In this document: positions 25,907 through 33,361 of the stretch, one piece after another | Position numbering within the stretch: the first letter of the stretch is position 1 | How the letters are laid out: each line of letters opens with the position of its first letter | NCBI RefSeq assembly: GCF_030433855.1 | Contig: NZ_JARUXC010000005.1 | Coordinates: 124,001 to 188,000 of the forward strand | DNA length: 64,000 nucleotides | Reading direction: 5' to 3' | Source: Agreia sp. PsM10 | GTDB taxonomy: Bacteria; Actinomycetota; Actinomycetes; Actinomycetales; Microbacteriaceae | The notes under the pieces: model-generated | The model's database searches: none | Told to the model about the DNA's origin: nothing | What the model saw: only the letters and a program-made list of their open reading frames with translations | Translations under genes and position numbers: made by a program

Positions 25907-27412
25907 TCAGTATCCCGAGAAGGCGTCGGTGACGATACGGCGCACTTTCAGCCGACGCAGGGCTGTGCGAACCGCACCCACGAGCCGCGGCGGGCCGGAG
26001 ACGAACGCGATCCGCTCGCGCACGTCGGGCACCTGCTGCTCGATCAGCTCGCCCGTGAGACGACCCGAGCCTGCGTAGGTCCAGCCTCCGGCGAGATCGT
26101 CCGGCTCCCGCGGCGCAACGAGAACGACCCGAACGCCCAGTCGCTGCAGCGCCTCGGAGTACGCGAACTCCTCGTGCGCCCTGATGGCGTAGACGAGAAC
26201 CAGGTCGCGGGACACGCCCGCGGCGGCGTCGTGCTCCAGCTGGCTGATGAACGGCGTGATGCCGATGCCGCCGGCGACGAGCAGTACCGGTTTGGATGCA
26301 TCGCCGGGCAGCAGGAAGTCGCCCGCGACGAGGTTCGCCCGCACCGACTGCGATGGCTTCAGCGACGCCAGTGCGCGTTTGAAGCTCGACGGCGATTCGC
26401 CCATGCGCACTCCGACGCGGACCTCGTGCGGATTGCTCGGAGCGGACGCGATGCTGAACACCCGTCGAGTTCCCGACGAGTCGGCGCCGGAGTGGGGAAT
26501 CGACAGTTCGATGTACTGCCCCGCCCGGAACGACACGGGCCGCTTCGACGAGAACACGAACTCCGTCGTCGAGGGGGTGAGCTTCGTCGCCCTCTCGAAC
26601 GACAGCGACAGTCCGCGGCGCTGCCCGACGAGGAACGCCAGGAGGTTTCCGACGACCAGCGCCAGCTCGGGGCTGCTGTACAGCGGGCCCACGGAGAAGG
26701 GAATGGAGAAGAGCAGCGCGACGATGCCGGCGAGCACGAGCCTCTGCCACAGGCGCGGCGGCAGAGTCAGCGGCTCGCTGAGCATGAACCCGGCGAGGAA
26801 GACGAGCGGGGTCGAGCCGATCGCATAGACGAGGGCGTCGGGCAGGGCGAGACCGTAGGAGGACTGCACGATCGTCACGACGATGGCGGCCAGCACGATG
26901 AAGGTCAGGCCCATCGGCAGCTGGCGGGTGCGGTAGAGCACGAGAAGGGCGCCGATCACGACGGCGGGCAGCAGCACGGGCGTACCGACCCACCAGACGG
27001 ATGCGTTGAGCCCGGTCAGCGTGATGATGACGGCTCCGATGGCGGCCGGGTTGAAGATGTGGCGGCCGCGCCAGGCGAGCACGTACTTCGAGGCCACCGC
27101 GATCGCCGCCACCAGCGCGACGGTCAGCAGCTCCTGGCCGTCTGTCGTGGGAAAGAACAGGAAGAACAGCAGGAGTCCGGTGATGATCGACGACTCCGTG
27201 TGCGGCCGCACTCGGAAGAGGAGGGCCATGACGCGATTGGCGACGACGCAGGCGACCAGAACGGTGGCCAGGGTCGCCAGCAACGCGAGCGGCTCGAAGC
27301 CGAGAACGCCGACGAGGCTCTCGACGATCGCCACGAGTGCGATCGCGGCCAGCACGAGACTGACGAGCCGGTACATCTGAACCTTGCCCAGCAGGGCATC
27401 CAGTCGAGCCAT
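25907..27412 (-). CDS. NqrB/RnfD-like membrane domain fused to ferredoxin-NADP reductase-like domain
   Basis: A 501-residue fusion. Residues about 15-265 form eight to ten transmembrane helices and include the NqrB/RnfD signature RHIFNPAAIGAVIITL. Residues about 275-500 are a cytoplasmic flavodoxin reductase-type unit: FAD motif FRAGQYIELSIPH, then RVFSIASAPS, then the NAD(P)-binding GGIGITPFISQLE and the terminal SGPPRLVGAVRTALR. Such fusions accept electrons from NAD(P)H and pass them across the membrane. The start ATG shares one base with the apbE stop codon (TGATG). Downstream of apbE and an FMN-binding lipoprotein, it should be the membrane entry point of the chain. No 2Fe-2S Cys cluster is present. 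Confidence 0.85.
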   Translation of the reverse strand: MARLDALLGKVQMYRLVSLVLAAIALVAIVESLVGVLGFEPLALLATLATVLVACVVANRVMALLFRVRPHTESSIITGLLLFFLFFPTTDGQELLTVALVAAIAVASKYVLAWRGRHIFNPAAIGAVIITLTGLNASVWWVGTPVLLPAVVIGALLVLYRTRQLPMGLTFIVLAAIVVTIVQSSYGLALPDALVYAIGSTPLVFLAGFMLSEPLTLPPRLWQRLVLAGIVALLFSIPFSVGPLYSSPELALVVGNLLAFLVGQRRGLSLSFERATKLTPSTTEFVFSSKRPVSFRAGQYIELSIPHSGADSSGTRRVFSIASAPSNPHEVRVGVRMGESPSSFKRALASLKPSQSVRANLVAGDFLLPGDASKPVLLVAGGIGITPFISQLEHDAAAGVSRDLVLVYAIRAHEEFAYSEALQRLGVRVVLVAPREPDDLAGGWTYAGSGRLTGELIEQQVPDVRERIAFVSGPPRLVGAVRTALRRLKVRRIVTDAFSGY

Positions 27413-28272
27413 CAGGAGAAGACCTCTCCCCGCAGAGTGCGGGATCGTTCGGCGACTCCGTTCGAGTGCATGCGCACCCAGTCGAAGTCGAAGTGGGGGG
27501 CCAGCCGGGCTGGCGGAACGAAGAACAGGGCGGTGGCGAGGCCGTCGGCCAGGAGTCCGTTCTTCGCGATCGCCCAGGTGGCGATGATGTCGGATGTCGG
27601 TGCGCCCGTGCGCCCGTCGAGGATGTGATGCAGACCCTCGCCCCACACGCGGCGGTTCGAGCCGGATGCGCACAAGGACTCGTTCTCGAGAGTCACGACC
27701 CCGATCGCCTTGCTCGGATCGAAGGGATGCTCGAGGCCCACGCGCAGGGGCTCACCCCTGTTCACGAGGTCTCCGCTCGCGTCGATCACGAAACCCTCCA
27801 CGCCGGATTCGACGAGCACCGCGGCGACGAGGTCGATGAGGTATCCCTTGCCGGCCGCGCCCACGTCGATGACGGTGGGAGCGGTCGTGGTGACGCTCGC
27901 GCCTTCTCGGCTGACCGCATCCGCCCATCGCGCAGGAACGACCCGACCGGGCCCGGCCGTGAGACTGTAGGCGCTGTCGTAGCCCAGGTGCTCGAGCGAC
28001 CGGCCGACGAGCGGCGTCACCGCTCCCTCGCTGACCTCGTCGAGCAGGTCGTAGAGGTCGAACAGCTCGCCCGCGTCGTCGGGAAAGTCGACCGTGCCCG
28101 GCGCCTCGGCCAGCCTGGCGACGAGGGAGTCTGAGCGGAAACGCGAGTACGCACGGTCGAAGGCCTCGACACGGCCTCGCACCCGATCCGCGACGACCTC
28201 GGAGAGCTCGTCGCGGGTATCGATCTGCCAGGCCGTGCCGATTCCTTCGAAACGGAGACTAGACGGCGGCAT
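27412..28272 (-). CDS. apbE: FAD:protein FMN transferase (ApbE family)
   Basis: A 286-residue ApbE-family flavin transferase that attaches FMN from FAD to Thr/Ser of target proteins, using Mg2+. Family motifs are GTAWQIDT near the N-terminus, FDRAYSRFRSDS, the metal and flavin site VIDVGAAGKGYLIDLVAAVL with DASGDLVNRG, and the C-terminal LADGLATALFF. No signal peptide or lipobox is visible, so it may act in the cytoplasm, unlike many ApbE lipoproteins. ATG 28272 is chosen (overlap 14 bases with the lipoprotein gene); an ATG at 28296 is possible. Its likely substrate is the FMN-binding lipoprotein encoded immediately upstream. Confidence 0.9.
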   Translation of the reverse strand: MPPSSLRFEGIGTAWQIDTRDELSEVVADRVRGRVEAFDRAYSRFRSDSLVARLAEAPGTVDFPDDAGELFDLYDLLDEVSEGAVTPLVGRSLEHLGYDSAYSLTAGPGRVVPARWADAVSREGASVTTTAPTVIDVGAAGKGYLIDLVAAVLVESGVEGFVIDASGDLVNRGEPLRVGLEHPFDPSKAIGVVTLENESLCASGSNRRVWGEGLHHILDGRTGAPTSDIIATWAIAKNGLLADGLATALFFVPPARLAPHFDFDWVRMHSNGVAERSRTLRGEVFS

Positions 28273-28744
28273 CGGCCTTGATCTGGTCGACGGCATCGTT
28301 GAAGCCGCCGCTCGTCAGAGATGACCCGGCCACCTTCGACACGGAGATGTCGTCGATGCTCTTGCCGACGACGACGGCGGCGATACCGTCGGCGAATTCG
28401 CCCTGGTACTTCTTGCCGTTGGGGTTGGTGGATTCGGGGGTGACCGTGACGGCCGTGATGACGTCGTCGGCGAGGGTCAGCGAGACGGCGACGGTCTCCT
28501 TGCCGCCCGGCGAGGTGTACTCGCCCTCGGCGGAGTACTCGCCGTCGGCGTAGACCGACGACCCTGCTGCAGCGTCGGTGGACTCGGCCGCATCGGTGGT
28601 CGCCTCGGTCGTGCTCGTGGGTGTGGCGACCGGCGTGCTCGCGGAATCGGTGGTGGCGGCCTCGGTCGAGCAACCGGTGACGACACCGAGGAGCGAGAGT
28701 CCGGCAAGGGCGGTGACAGCGGTTTTCTGGTGGCGGGTGATCAT
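28259..28744 (-). CDS. FMN-binding-domain lipoprotein (ApbE substrate)
   Basis: A 161-residue lipoprotein with lipobox VVTGC (C25), a Thr/Ala-rich linker (26-62) and one FMN_bind domain (63-161). The domain shows YADGEYSAEGEYTSPGG, then VTPESTNPNGKKYQGEFADG, then the flavinylation region VAGSSLTSGGFNDAVDQIK. Aligned by eye to the usual SGATYT, the flavin-bearing Thr corresponds to Ser here. The protein should sit on the outer face of the membrane and carry covalent FMN. ATG 28744 is preferred over 28777 because GGAGAG precedes it and the signal peptide is then normal. A MarR-type palindrome lies about 100 bases upstream. Confidence 0.88.
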   Translation of the reverse strand: MITRHQKTAVTALAGLSLLGVVTGCSTEAATTDSASTPVATPTSTTEATTDAAESTDAAAGSSVYADGEYSAEGEYTSPGGKETVAVSLTLADDVITAVTVTPESTNPNGKKYQGEFADGIAAVVVGKSIDDISVSKVAGSSLTSGGFNDAVDQIKADAAV

Positions 28745-28847
28745 TGTTCTCTCCATCAGTCGGGATGTACACGGCAAGTACGTACGTCTTCGACCCTAGG
28801 GGCGTGACTCTTGCGACTTCTTTGTGGGGACTGTGGAAATCCTGAGA

Positions 28848-28867
28848 ATAGTTGAAGCGACAACTAT
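28848..28867. promoter_or_regulatory. MarR-type palindrome ATAGTTG-N6-CAACTAT
   Basis: A perfect 7-bp inverted repeat with a 6-bp spacer, 104 bases upstream of the FMN-binding lipoprotein start and 38 bases beyond the 3' end of tRNA-Arg. Its form matches operators of MarR-family repressors. No MarR gene is in the window. Confidence 0.55.
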
Positions 28868-28905
28868 TGAGGCGAACTCACGGATGTCGCCTAACGCCGA
28901 AAAGG

Positions 28906-28978
28906 TGCCCCCGGTAGGAATCGAACCTACGACCAAGAGATTAGAAGGCTCTTGCTCTATCCACTGAGCTACGGAGGC
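28906..28978 (-). tRNA. tRNA-Arg (anticodon TCT)
   Basis: A 73-base cloverleaf. The acceptor stem GCCTCCG/CGGGGGC is fully paired with one G-U, the D arm is GCTCAGTGGATAGAGC, the anticodon loop CTTCTAA carries TCT, and the T arm is GTAGG-TTCGATT-CCTAC. The discriminator A is followed by CC and a run of T, so the terminal A of CCA is not encoded and must be added after transcription. It reads AGA codons. Confidence 0.95.
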
Positions 28979-29017
28979 GTGCGCGCCACGACGGCGAGGC
29001 GCTTCTACGATAGCGCG

Positions 29018-29236
29018 TCAGGCGCTGACGAGCGCGATGATCGCCACCACGAGGGAGACTGCCGCGAGGAGCAGCGAGACGCCGATCAGCACGGCGTGCA
29101 CCCTGAGGAAGGTCGTCGCCCTGCCCGAGGAGTCCCGCGCCCGGGGGTCCTTGCTGATGCGTGCGTAGAACCGCGGCCACACCAGCGCGTTCCAGAGGGC
29201 GTTGACCAGAAGCAGGACGGAGAGAGTGATGATCAT
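29018..29236 (-). CDS. Small membrane protein, SCO4848-like
   Basis: A 72-residue protein with two transmembrane helices (about 2-20 and 45-68) separated by a basic loop (FYARISKDPRARDSSGRAT). The WNALVWPRFYARI sequence and the second helix after FLRVHAVLIGVSLL resemble the SCO4848 family of small actinobacterial membrane proteins. The function is unknown. The ATG at 29236 is chosen because AGGATGG lies five bases upstream; ATGs at 29245 and 29257 are alternatives. It is divergent from orn (start codons 43 bases apart). Confidence 0.7.
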   Translation of the reverse strand: MIITLSVLLLVNALWNALVWPRFYARISKDPRARDSSGRATTFLRVHAVLIGVSLLLAAVSLVVAIIALVSA

Positions 29237-29266
29237 CGCATCCATCCTACGATTCATGCACCCGGA

Positions 29267-29272
29267 TAGGAT
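29267..29272 (+). promoter_or_regulatory. -10 box TAGGAT for leaderless orn
   Basis: TAGGAT ends seven bases before the orn ATG at 29280, with no other ribosome-binding site in the expected place. Confidence 0.45.
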
Positions 29273-29279
29273 TGCGCAT

Positions 29280-29900
29280 ATGGCTTCACTCACGGATCGT
29301 CTCGTCTGGATCGACTGCGAAATGACGGGACTCGACCTCAGCGTCGATGAGCTCGTCGAAGTGGCCGTCGTCATCACCGATTTCGACCTCAACATCATCG
29401 ATCCGGGGTTCGCGATCGTGATCAGGCCCGACGACTCGGCGCTGCAGAACATGAACGACTTCGTGCGCGACATGCACGCGTCGAGCGGTCTGGACAAGGA
29501 GATACCGAACGGCGTGAGCCTGGCCGAGGCCGAGTTCCAGGTGCTCGAGTACATCCTCAAGTACGTGCCCACCGGCCAGCAGGCGCCGCTCGCCGGAAAC
29601 ACCATCGGCACCGACCGCGCATTCCTCGCCAAGTACATGCCGCGCGTCGACGGTCACCTGCACTACCGCAGCGTCGATGTGTCGAGCATCAAGGAGCTCG
29701 TGCACCGGTGGTTCCCCCGGGTGTACTACAACGCGCCGAAGAAAGACGGCGGCCACCGCGCCCTCGCAGACATCCTCGAATCGATCCGCGAGCTCGGCTA
29801 CTACCGCAAGGGCGCCTTCGTCGCCGAGCCGGGACCGGCCACCGACGACCTGAAGGAGCTTTCCTCGACGATTGTGCGCGAGTTCGCCGCCGGTCTGTAG
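29280..29900 (+). CDS. orn: Oligoribonuclease
   Basis: A 206-residue DEDDh 3'-5' exoribonuclease that finishes RNA decay by degrading two- to five-nucleotide fragments (including pGpG). Exo motifs: I, VWIDCEMTGLDLSVDELVEV; II, PLAGNTIGTDRAFLAKYMP; III, HRALADILESI with the catalytic His. It is a cytoplasmic dimer in known homologues. ATG 29280 is supported by the usual MASLTDRLVWIDCE start and the -10 box; an in-frame ATG at 29202 would add 26 non-homologous residues. tRNA-His follows directly, as in many actinobacteria. Confidence 0.96.
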   Translation: MASLTDRLVWIDCEMTGLDLSVDELVEVAVVITDFDLNIIDPGFAIVIRPDDSALQNMNDFVRDMHASSGLDKEIPNGVSLAEAEFQVLEYILKYVPTGQQAPLAGNTIGTDRAFLAKYMPRVDGHLHYRSVDVSSIKELVHRWFPRVYYNAPKKDGGHRALADILESIRELGYYRKGAFVAEPGPATDDLKELSSTIVREFAAGL

Positions 29901-29948
29901 TAGAGTCTTCTTCTGTCGCTTCGATGAGTTCTCATCGGGTGGCACATG

Positions 29949-30024
29949 GTGGATATAGCTCAGTTGGTAGAGCGCTGGCTTGTGGAGCCGGATGTCGCGG
30001 GTTCGAGCCCCGTTATTCACCCCA
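29949..30024 (+). tRNA. tRNA-His (anticodon GTG)
   Basis: Acceptor stem GTGGATA/TATTCAC, D arm GCTCAGTTGGTAGAGC, anticodon loop CTTGTGGA with GTG, T arm CGGG-TTCGAGC-CCCG. A G at 29948 supplies the extra G-1 that pairs with C73, as required for tRNA-His. CCA is encoded at 30022-30024, unlike the tRNA-Arg in this window. Confidence 0.96.
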
Positions 30025-30029
30025 GAGAG

Positions 30030-30061
30030 AAAGGCCCGGGTCGATCACGATCCGGGCCTTT
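30030..30061 (+). terminator. Rho-independent terminator after tRNA-His
   Basis: AAAGGCCCGG, a 12-base loop, then CCGGGCCTTT: a perfect 10-bp stem that ends in T residues, starting six bases after the tRNA. Confidence 0.85.
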
Positions 30062-30100
30062 GTCGTATCCCGCGCGTATCAGTCCGAAGGAGAGCCCTCC

Positions 30101-30451
30101 GTGCACGACATCGATGCCGAGCAGTTCGAGTCGCTCGTCGTGGCCGAACTCGATCTGCTGCCCGACGACATGATCGACGGACTCGAGAACGTGGTCTTCG
30201 TGGTCGAGGACAGGCCGGAGGACGGCTCCCTCGACCTGCTGGGCCTCTACGACGGCGTGGCCCTCACGGAGAGGGGCCAGTACGGATTCGGCGAGATGCC
30301 CGATCGCATCGTGCTCTATCGCGAGCCGCTGCTCGAGATCGTCGACGACCTCGACGAGCTGAAGGAGCAGATCCACGTGACCCTGGTTCACGAGATCGCC
30401 CACTTCTACGGCATCGACGACACCAGACTTCACGAACTCGGCTGGGGCTGA
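30101..30451 (+). CDS. Zincin-like metallopeptidase family protein (COG3824)
   Basis: A 116-residue protein with the short zincin signature HEIAHFYGIDD, fitting the HExxHxxGxxD metal motif at its C-terminal third. The preceding GQYGFGEMPDRIVLYREPLL is typical of the COG3824 family. The activity and target are not known. GTG 30101 is used, with GAAGGAG about eight bases upstream. It lies between the tRNA-His terminator and the carboxypeptidase-like gene. Confidence 0.9.
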   Translation: MHDIDAEQFESLVVAELDLLPDDMIDGLENVVFVVEDRPEDGSLDLLGLYDGVALTERGQYGFGEMPDRIVLYREPLLEIVDDLDELKEQIHVTLVHEIAHFYGIDDTRLHELGWG

Positions 30452-30474
30452 CCGGCGATCCCCCGCCACCCGGT

Positions 30475-30480
30475 TAGCCT
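30475..30480 (+). promoter_or_regulatory. -10 box TAGCCT for a leaderless gene
   Basis: TAGCCT ends six bases before the ATG at 30487. Confidence 0.45.
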
Positions 30481-30486
30481 TGGCCC

Positions 30487-31740
30487 ATGGCTCGATCAGC
30501 GGCATCACGAATCAACCGGGCACTGGGCATCGCGCTCGTGGCCATCCTGATCCTCGCCATCGGGTTGTACGGACCGGCCACGCTCGTGGGTCCGCTCCCC
30601 CGCACGGAGGCCGTGGTCGACGACGCCTCCGACATCGTTCCGACCCGCGGAGCCCCGACCGTCTCGCAGAACGGCGCGAGCGCGATAGCCACGGCAGACG
30701 GCGCGGTGCTGGCCTCCGGGGGCGACACCGCTCCTGTTCCCCTGGGAGGCGTCACGAAGGTGATCACCGCTCTCGTCGTTCTCGACGCGAAGCCGATCGA
30801 GGCCGGCAAGCCGGGGCCGTCGATTGTCGTGACCGCCGAGGATTATGCGGGCTACGTGACCTACATCTCCGAAGCGGCGCGTTCGATCTCGCTCATCGCT
30901 GGCGAGACCTGGACCGAGCAGCAGTACCTGCAGGCGATGCTGCTGGGTTCGAGCAACACCCACGCCGACGCGCTCGCGCGGTGGGCTTTCGGGTCGGTCG
31001 ACGACTACGTGGTGGCCGCGAATGCCTGGCTGGCCGCGAACGGATACCCGGGCACGACCGTGGTCGACGCGACCGGACTGGCCGAGGGGTCGGAGGGCAC
31101 GGCATCCGAACTCGCCGCCCTGGCGTCACGCGCCTTCGGAGACCCCGTGATCGCCGACATCATGAGCCATGACAGCGTGGTCGTCGCGGGCAATCGGCCG
31201 GTCGACAACGTCGCGGCCTACCGAGCCGACGACGGCATAACCGGCCTGTCCCGCAGCTTCACCGACGCGGCGGGACTGTGCTTCCTGTTCCGGTTGACCG
31301 TCGGCACGGGCGACGATGCCGTTCCTCTCTACGGCGCCTTCCTGCGCGAACCCGATTACGAGACGCTGGATGGCGACCTGACGACGCTCGTCTCGAGCGC
31401 GGCCGAGACTCTCACCGAGACGGTGCTCGTCGCCGAGGGCGACGAGCTGGTGACATACACGACCCCGTGGGGCGACGTGGCCCATGGTGTGGCCGTGACC
31501 ACCAGATCCGAACTGATCTGGTTGACGTCGCCGATCACCAAGACGATCACGGTGGAGCCGGTGACGACCGCGGCGAAGGGAACGCGCGTCGGTCAGGTGA
31601 CGTTCCACACGCCCACGGGAGACGTGTCGGTGCTGCTCGAGCTCGACAGACGCATCGCCGATCCGGGGCCGGTCTGGCGGATGACCCATCCGGCTCCCGT
31701 GATCGACGCATTCATCCGGTCTCGAACCGACTCCGAGTAG
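30487..31740 (+). CDS. D-alanyl-D-alanine carboxypeptidase-like protein with degenerate active site
   Basis: A 417-residue exported protein of the peptidase S11 (DacA/DacC) fold: a short cytoplasmic start, one N-terminal membrane anchor (about 12-34), then the extracytoplasmic domain. The three penicillin-binding motifs can be placed by spacing. SxxK reads GVTK at 88-91, so the nucleophile Ser is Gly. SxN is intact as SSN at 155-157. KTG reads ITG at 251-253, within the usual FTDAAGLCF context. With the nucleophile and the KTG Lys both gone, D,D-carboxypeptidase activity is not expected, and a structural or regulatory role in the cell wall is more likely. The frame is intact, so it is not a recent pseudogene. 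Confidence 0.82.
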   Translation: MARSAASRINRALGIALVAILILAIGLYGPATLVGPLPRTEAVVDDASDIVPTRGAPTVSQNGASAIATADGAVLASGGDTAPVPLGGVTKVITALVVLDAKPIEAGKPGPSIVVTAEDYAGYVTYISEAARSISLIAGETWTEQQYLQAMLLGSSNTHADALARWAFGSVDDYVVAANAWLAANGYPGTTVVDATGLAEGSEGTASELAALASRAFGDPVIADIMSHDSVVVAGNRPVDNVAAYRADDGITGLSRSFTDAAGLCFLFRLTVGTGDDAVPLYGAFLREPDYETLDGDLTTLVSSAAETLTETVLVAEGDELVTYTTPWGDVAHGVAVTTRSELIWLTSPITKTITVEPVTTAAKGTRVGQVTFHTPTGDVSVLLELDRRIADPGPVWRMTHPAPVIDAFIRSRTDSE

Positions 31741-31764
31741 AGACCGATTGCGGGCGGTGCGACC

Positions 31765-32019
31765 CTAGTGGTCGTCGCCGATGTCGCCGGTGCGAACGGT
31801 GGGGTCGGAGTCGGCCGCGTCGAAGGAGTACTTCACCGTGAGGTGGCCTTCGACCTCCTCGGTGTCTCCCGCCTCGTACCAGAACGTCGACTCGAGGCCG
31901 CCGACGGCGCCGAGCGCGGGGAACCGCGTGTCGAACTCGCCGTCGATGAACGCGCGCTCCTCGGTCTGGCCTTCGAGGGGGCCGTCGAGGTACAGGGCTG
32001 TGTAGGTTTTCTCAGTCAT
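31765..32019 (-). CDS. Small protein of unknown function, 84 aa
   Basis: An acidic, soluble-looking protein. YTALYLDGPLEGQTEERAF at the start and GLESTFWYEAGDTEEVEG suggest antiparallel beta strands; an Asp-rich tail follows. No motif I can name. The ATG at 32019 has GGTGGAG a few bases upstream. It lies 62 bases after the kinase gene on the same strand and may be part of the riboswitch operon or independent. It is convergent with the carboxypeptidase-like gene. Confidence 0.65.
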   Translation of the reverse strand: MTEKTYTALYLDGPLEGQTEERAFIDGEFDTRFPALGAVGGLESTFWYEAGDTEEVEGHLTVKYSFDAADSDPTVRTGDIGDDH

Positions 32020-32081
32020 GGCTCCACCGTAAACCGTCAGGCTGCATTCAGCTCCCAGCCGCGGCCGTGCTGGGAAGTCTG

Positions 32082-32582
32082 CTAGGACCCGTCGAGCCTG
32101 AGGTCGGCCCAGGACTCCGGAGACTCGCGTTCGACGAACGACTCCCACTGCCGCTGCCAGTCGTCCCAGTGCGGGGCGTAGTTCTCCCCGTCGCGCTCCA
32201 GCGCCCGTCGCTTGCGCACCTCGTCCGGCGCATCCAGCCAGATCCGCACGTCTGCGAGCCGCGCGTTGGCCCGGGTGAGCACTCCGCACCCCTCGATCAG
32301 AAGCGGGCGCTCCGGGTCGACCTCGTGCCATTCGGCCGGAGCATCGGCGCTCCAGTCGAATCGCTGCCAGCGTGCCTCCCGGTGCGCGGCACGAGGTTCG
32401 AGGATGAACCGCTGCACGTGCTCGCCCGCCGCCCGGAGGCCGCCCCACCCCGGGTAGATGTCGTCGAGCCGCACCAGCTGCGGACGCGCAATGCCCGGCC
32501 ATCCGGCCACGAGCCGATCGGCGAGAGTGCTCTTTCCGGCTCCGCTGGGGCCGTCGAGCAGAACGACGTTGCGAGTACTCAT
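32082..32582 (-). CDS. P-loop kinase, uridine kinase-like
   Basis: A 166-residue P-loop NTPase. Walker A is LLDGPSGAGKST at about 9-20. RLDDIYPGWGGL provides the acidic residue and substrate-loop signature of nucleoside and small-molecule kinases, LLIEGCGVL is the Walker B-like strand, and RKRRALERDGE is a lid with Arg residues. Annotation in genomes is usually uridine kinase or AAA ATPase, but the substrate is not established. Its ATG overlaps the TGA of the EcfT gene (ATGA), making it the fourth gene of a riboswitch-controlled importer operon. Phosphorylation of the imported compound is therefore a reasonable guess, not a demonstrated fact. Confidence 0.82.
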   Translation of the reverse strand: MSTRNVVLLDGPSGAGKSTLADRLVAGWPGIARPQLVRLDDIYPGWGGLRAAGEHVQRFILEPRAAHREARWQRFDWSADAPAEWHEVDPERPLLIEGCGVLTRANARLADVRIWLDAPDEVRKRRALERDGENYAPHWDDWQRQWESFVERESPESWADLRLDGS

Positions 32583-33361
32583 CCGACGATGAAGTTCCAT
32601 GTTCCGAAGACCACCGCGACGGTGATCGCGACGGCGGCGATCGCGCCGCCGATGGCGATCAGGGCGATCTCGCGCCACCCGAACACCGACTCCCGCGCCC
32701 AGGTGCGCGGAGTATCTCCGCCGAAACCGCGGGCTTCCATCGCGGTGGCGAGCTTGCTGCCGCGCCTGATCGACAGCACGAGGAGGGCGAAGGCCTGCGA
32801 CAGTAGCCGACGGATGCGCCCGCGGTCGCCCACTCCCCGGGCCCGACGGGCGAGCTCGAGCGAGCGCCAGTCGTCGAGGAAGAGCCCCACGAGCCGCAGG
32901 CCCGCGAGCGCGCCGAGCACGAAACGGCTGGGCAGGTGCCACACCTGCGCGAGCCCGTCGGCGAGGTCGGTCGGGTCGATGGTCACGAAGAGCACGATGG
33001 CGGGAAGGCCGATCGCCAGCACACGCAACGCGGTGGCGATGGCCAGCGATATGGACCCGTCTGTGACGTGGATCAGGCCGAACTCGACGTGGGTCTGGCC
33101 CGAAGGCTGTCCGTAGAGAAGCGTCGTGAAACCGGCGGTCGGTGCGGCGATCCACACGGGGATCGTGCGGAGCAGGAACTGGCGGGCACTGAGGCCGGCC
33201 CACACGAGCAGCACGCTCTCGAGCACGAGCGCGGTGGCGGCGGAGAGCCAGTCGATGGTGAGGATGAGCGCGAAGCCCAGCAGGAACGCGGTCGCGAGCT
33301 TGGCCACCGGGTTGATCCGGTAGATCGCCTGGGGTCCCGCCGTCGGGGTGAGGATGCTCAT
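32579..33361 (-). CDS. ykoC: Energy-coupling factor transporter transmembrane protein (EcfT / YkoC)
   Basis: A 260-residue T component of an ECF-type vitamin importer. About six transmembrane helices; the two coupling-helix Ala-Arg-Gly motifs that contact the ATPases are visible as ELARRARGVG and AMEARGFGG. Start and stop codons overlap the neighbours by four bases on both sides (ATGA), so the genes are translationally coupled. With the YkoE-like S component and the double ATPase it forms a YkoEDC-type system, predicted to import the thiamine precursor hydroxymethylpyrimidine or thiamine itself. Confidence 0.92.
   Translation of the reverse strand: MSILTPTAGPQAIYRINPVAKLATAFLLGFALILTIDWLSAATALVLESVLLVWAGLSARQFLLRTIPVWIAAPTAGFTTLLYGQPSGQTHVEFGLIHVTDGSISLAIATALRVLAIGLPAIVLFVTIDPTDLADGLAQVWHLPSRFVLGALAGLRLVGLFLDDWRSLELARRARGVGDRGRIRRLLSQAFALLVLSIRRGSKLATAMEARGFGGDTPRTWARESVFGWREIALIAIGGAIAAVAITVAVVFGTWNFIVG

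Noticed and set aside
28980-29017. Attachment site at the tRNA-Arg gene
   Set aside because: No integrase and no duplicated tRNA 3' fragment was found nearby.
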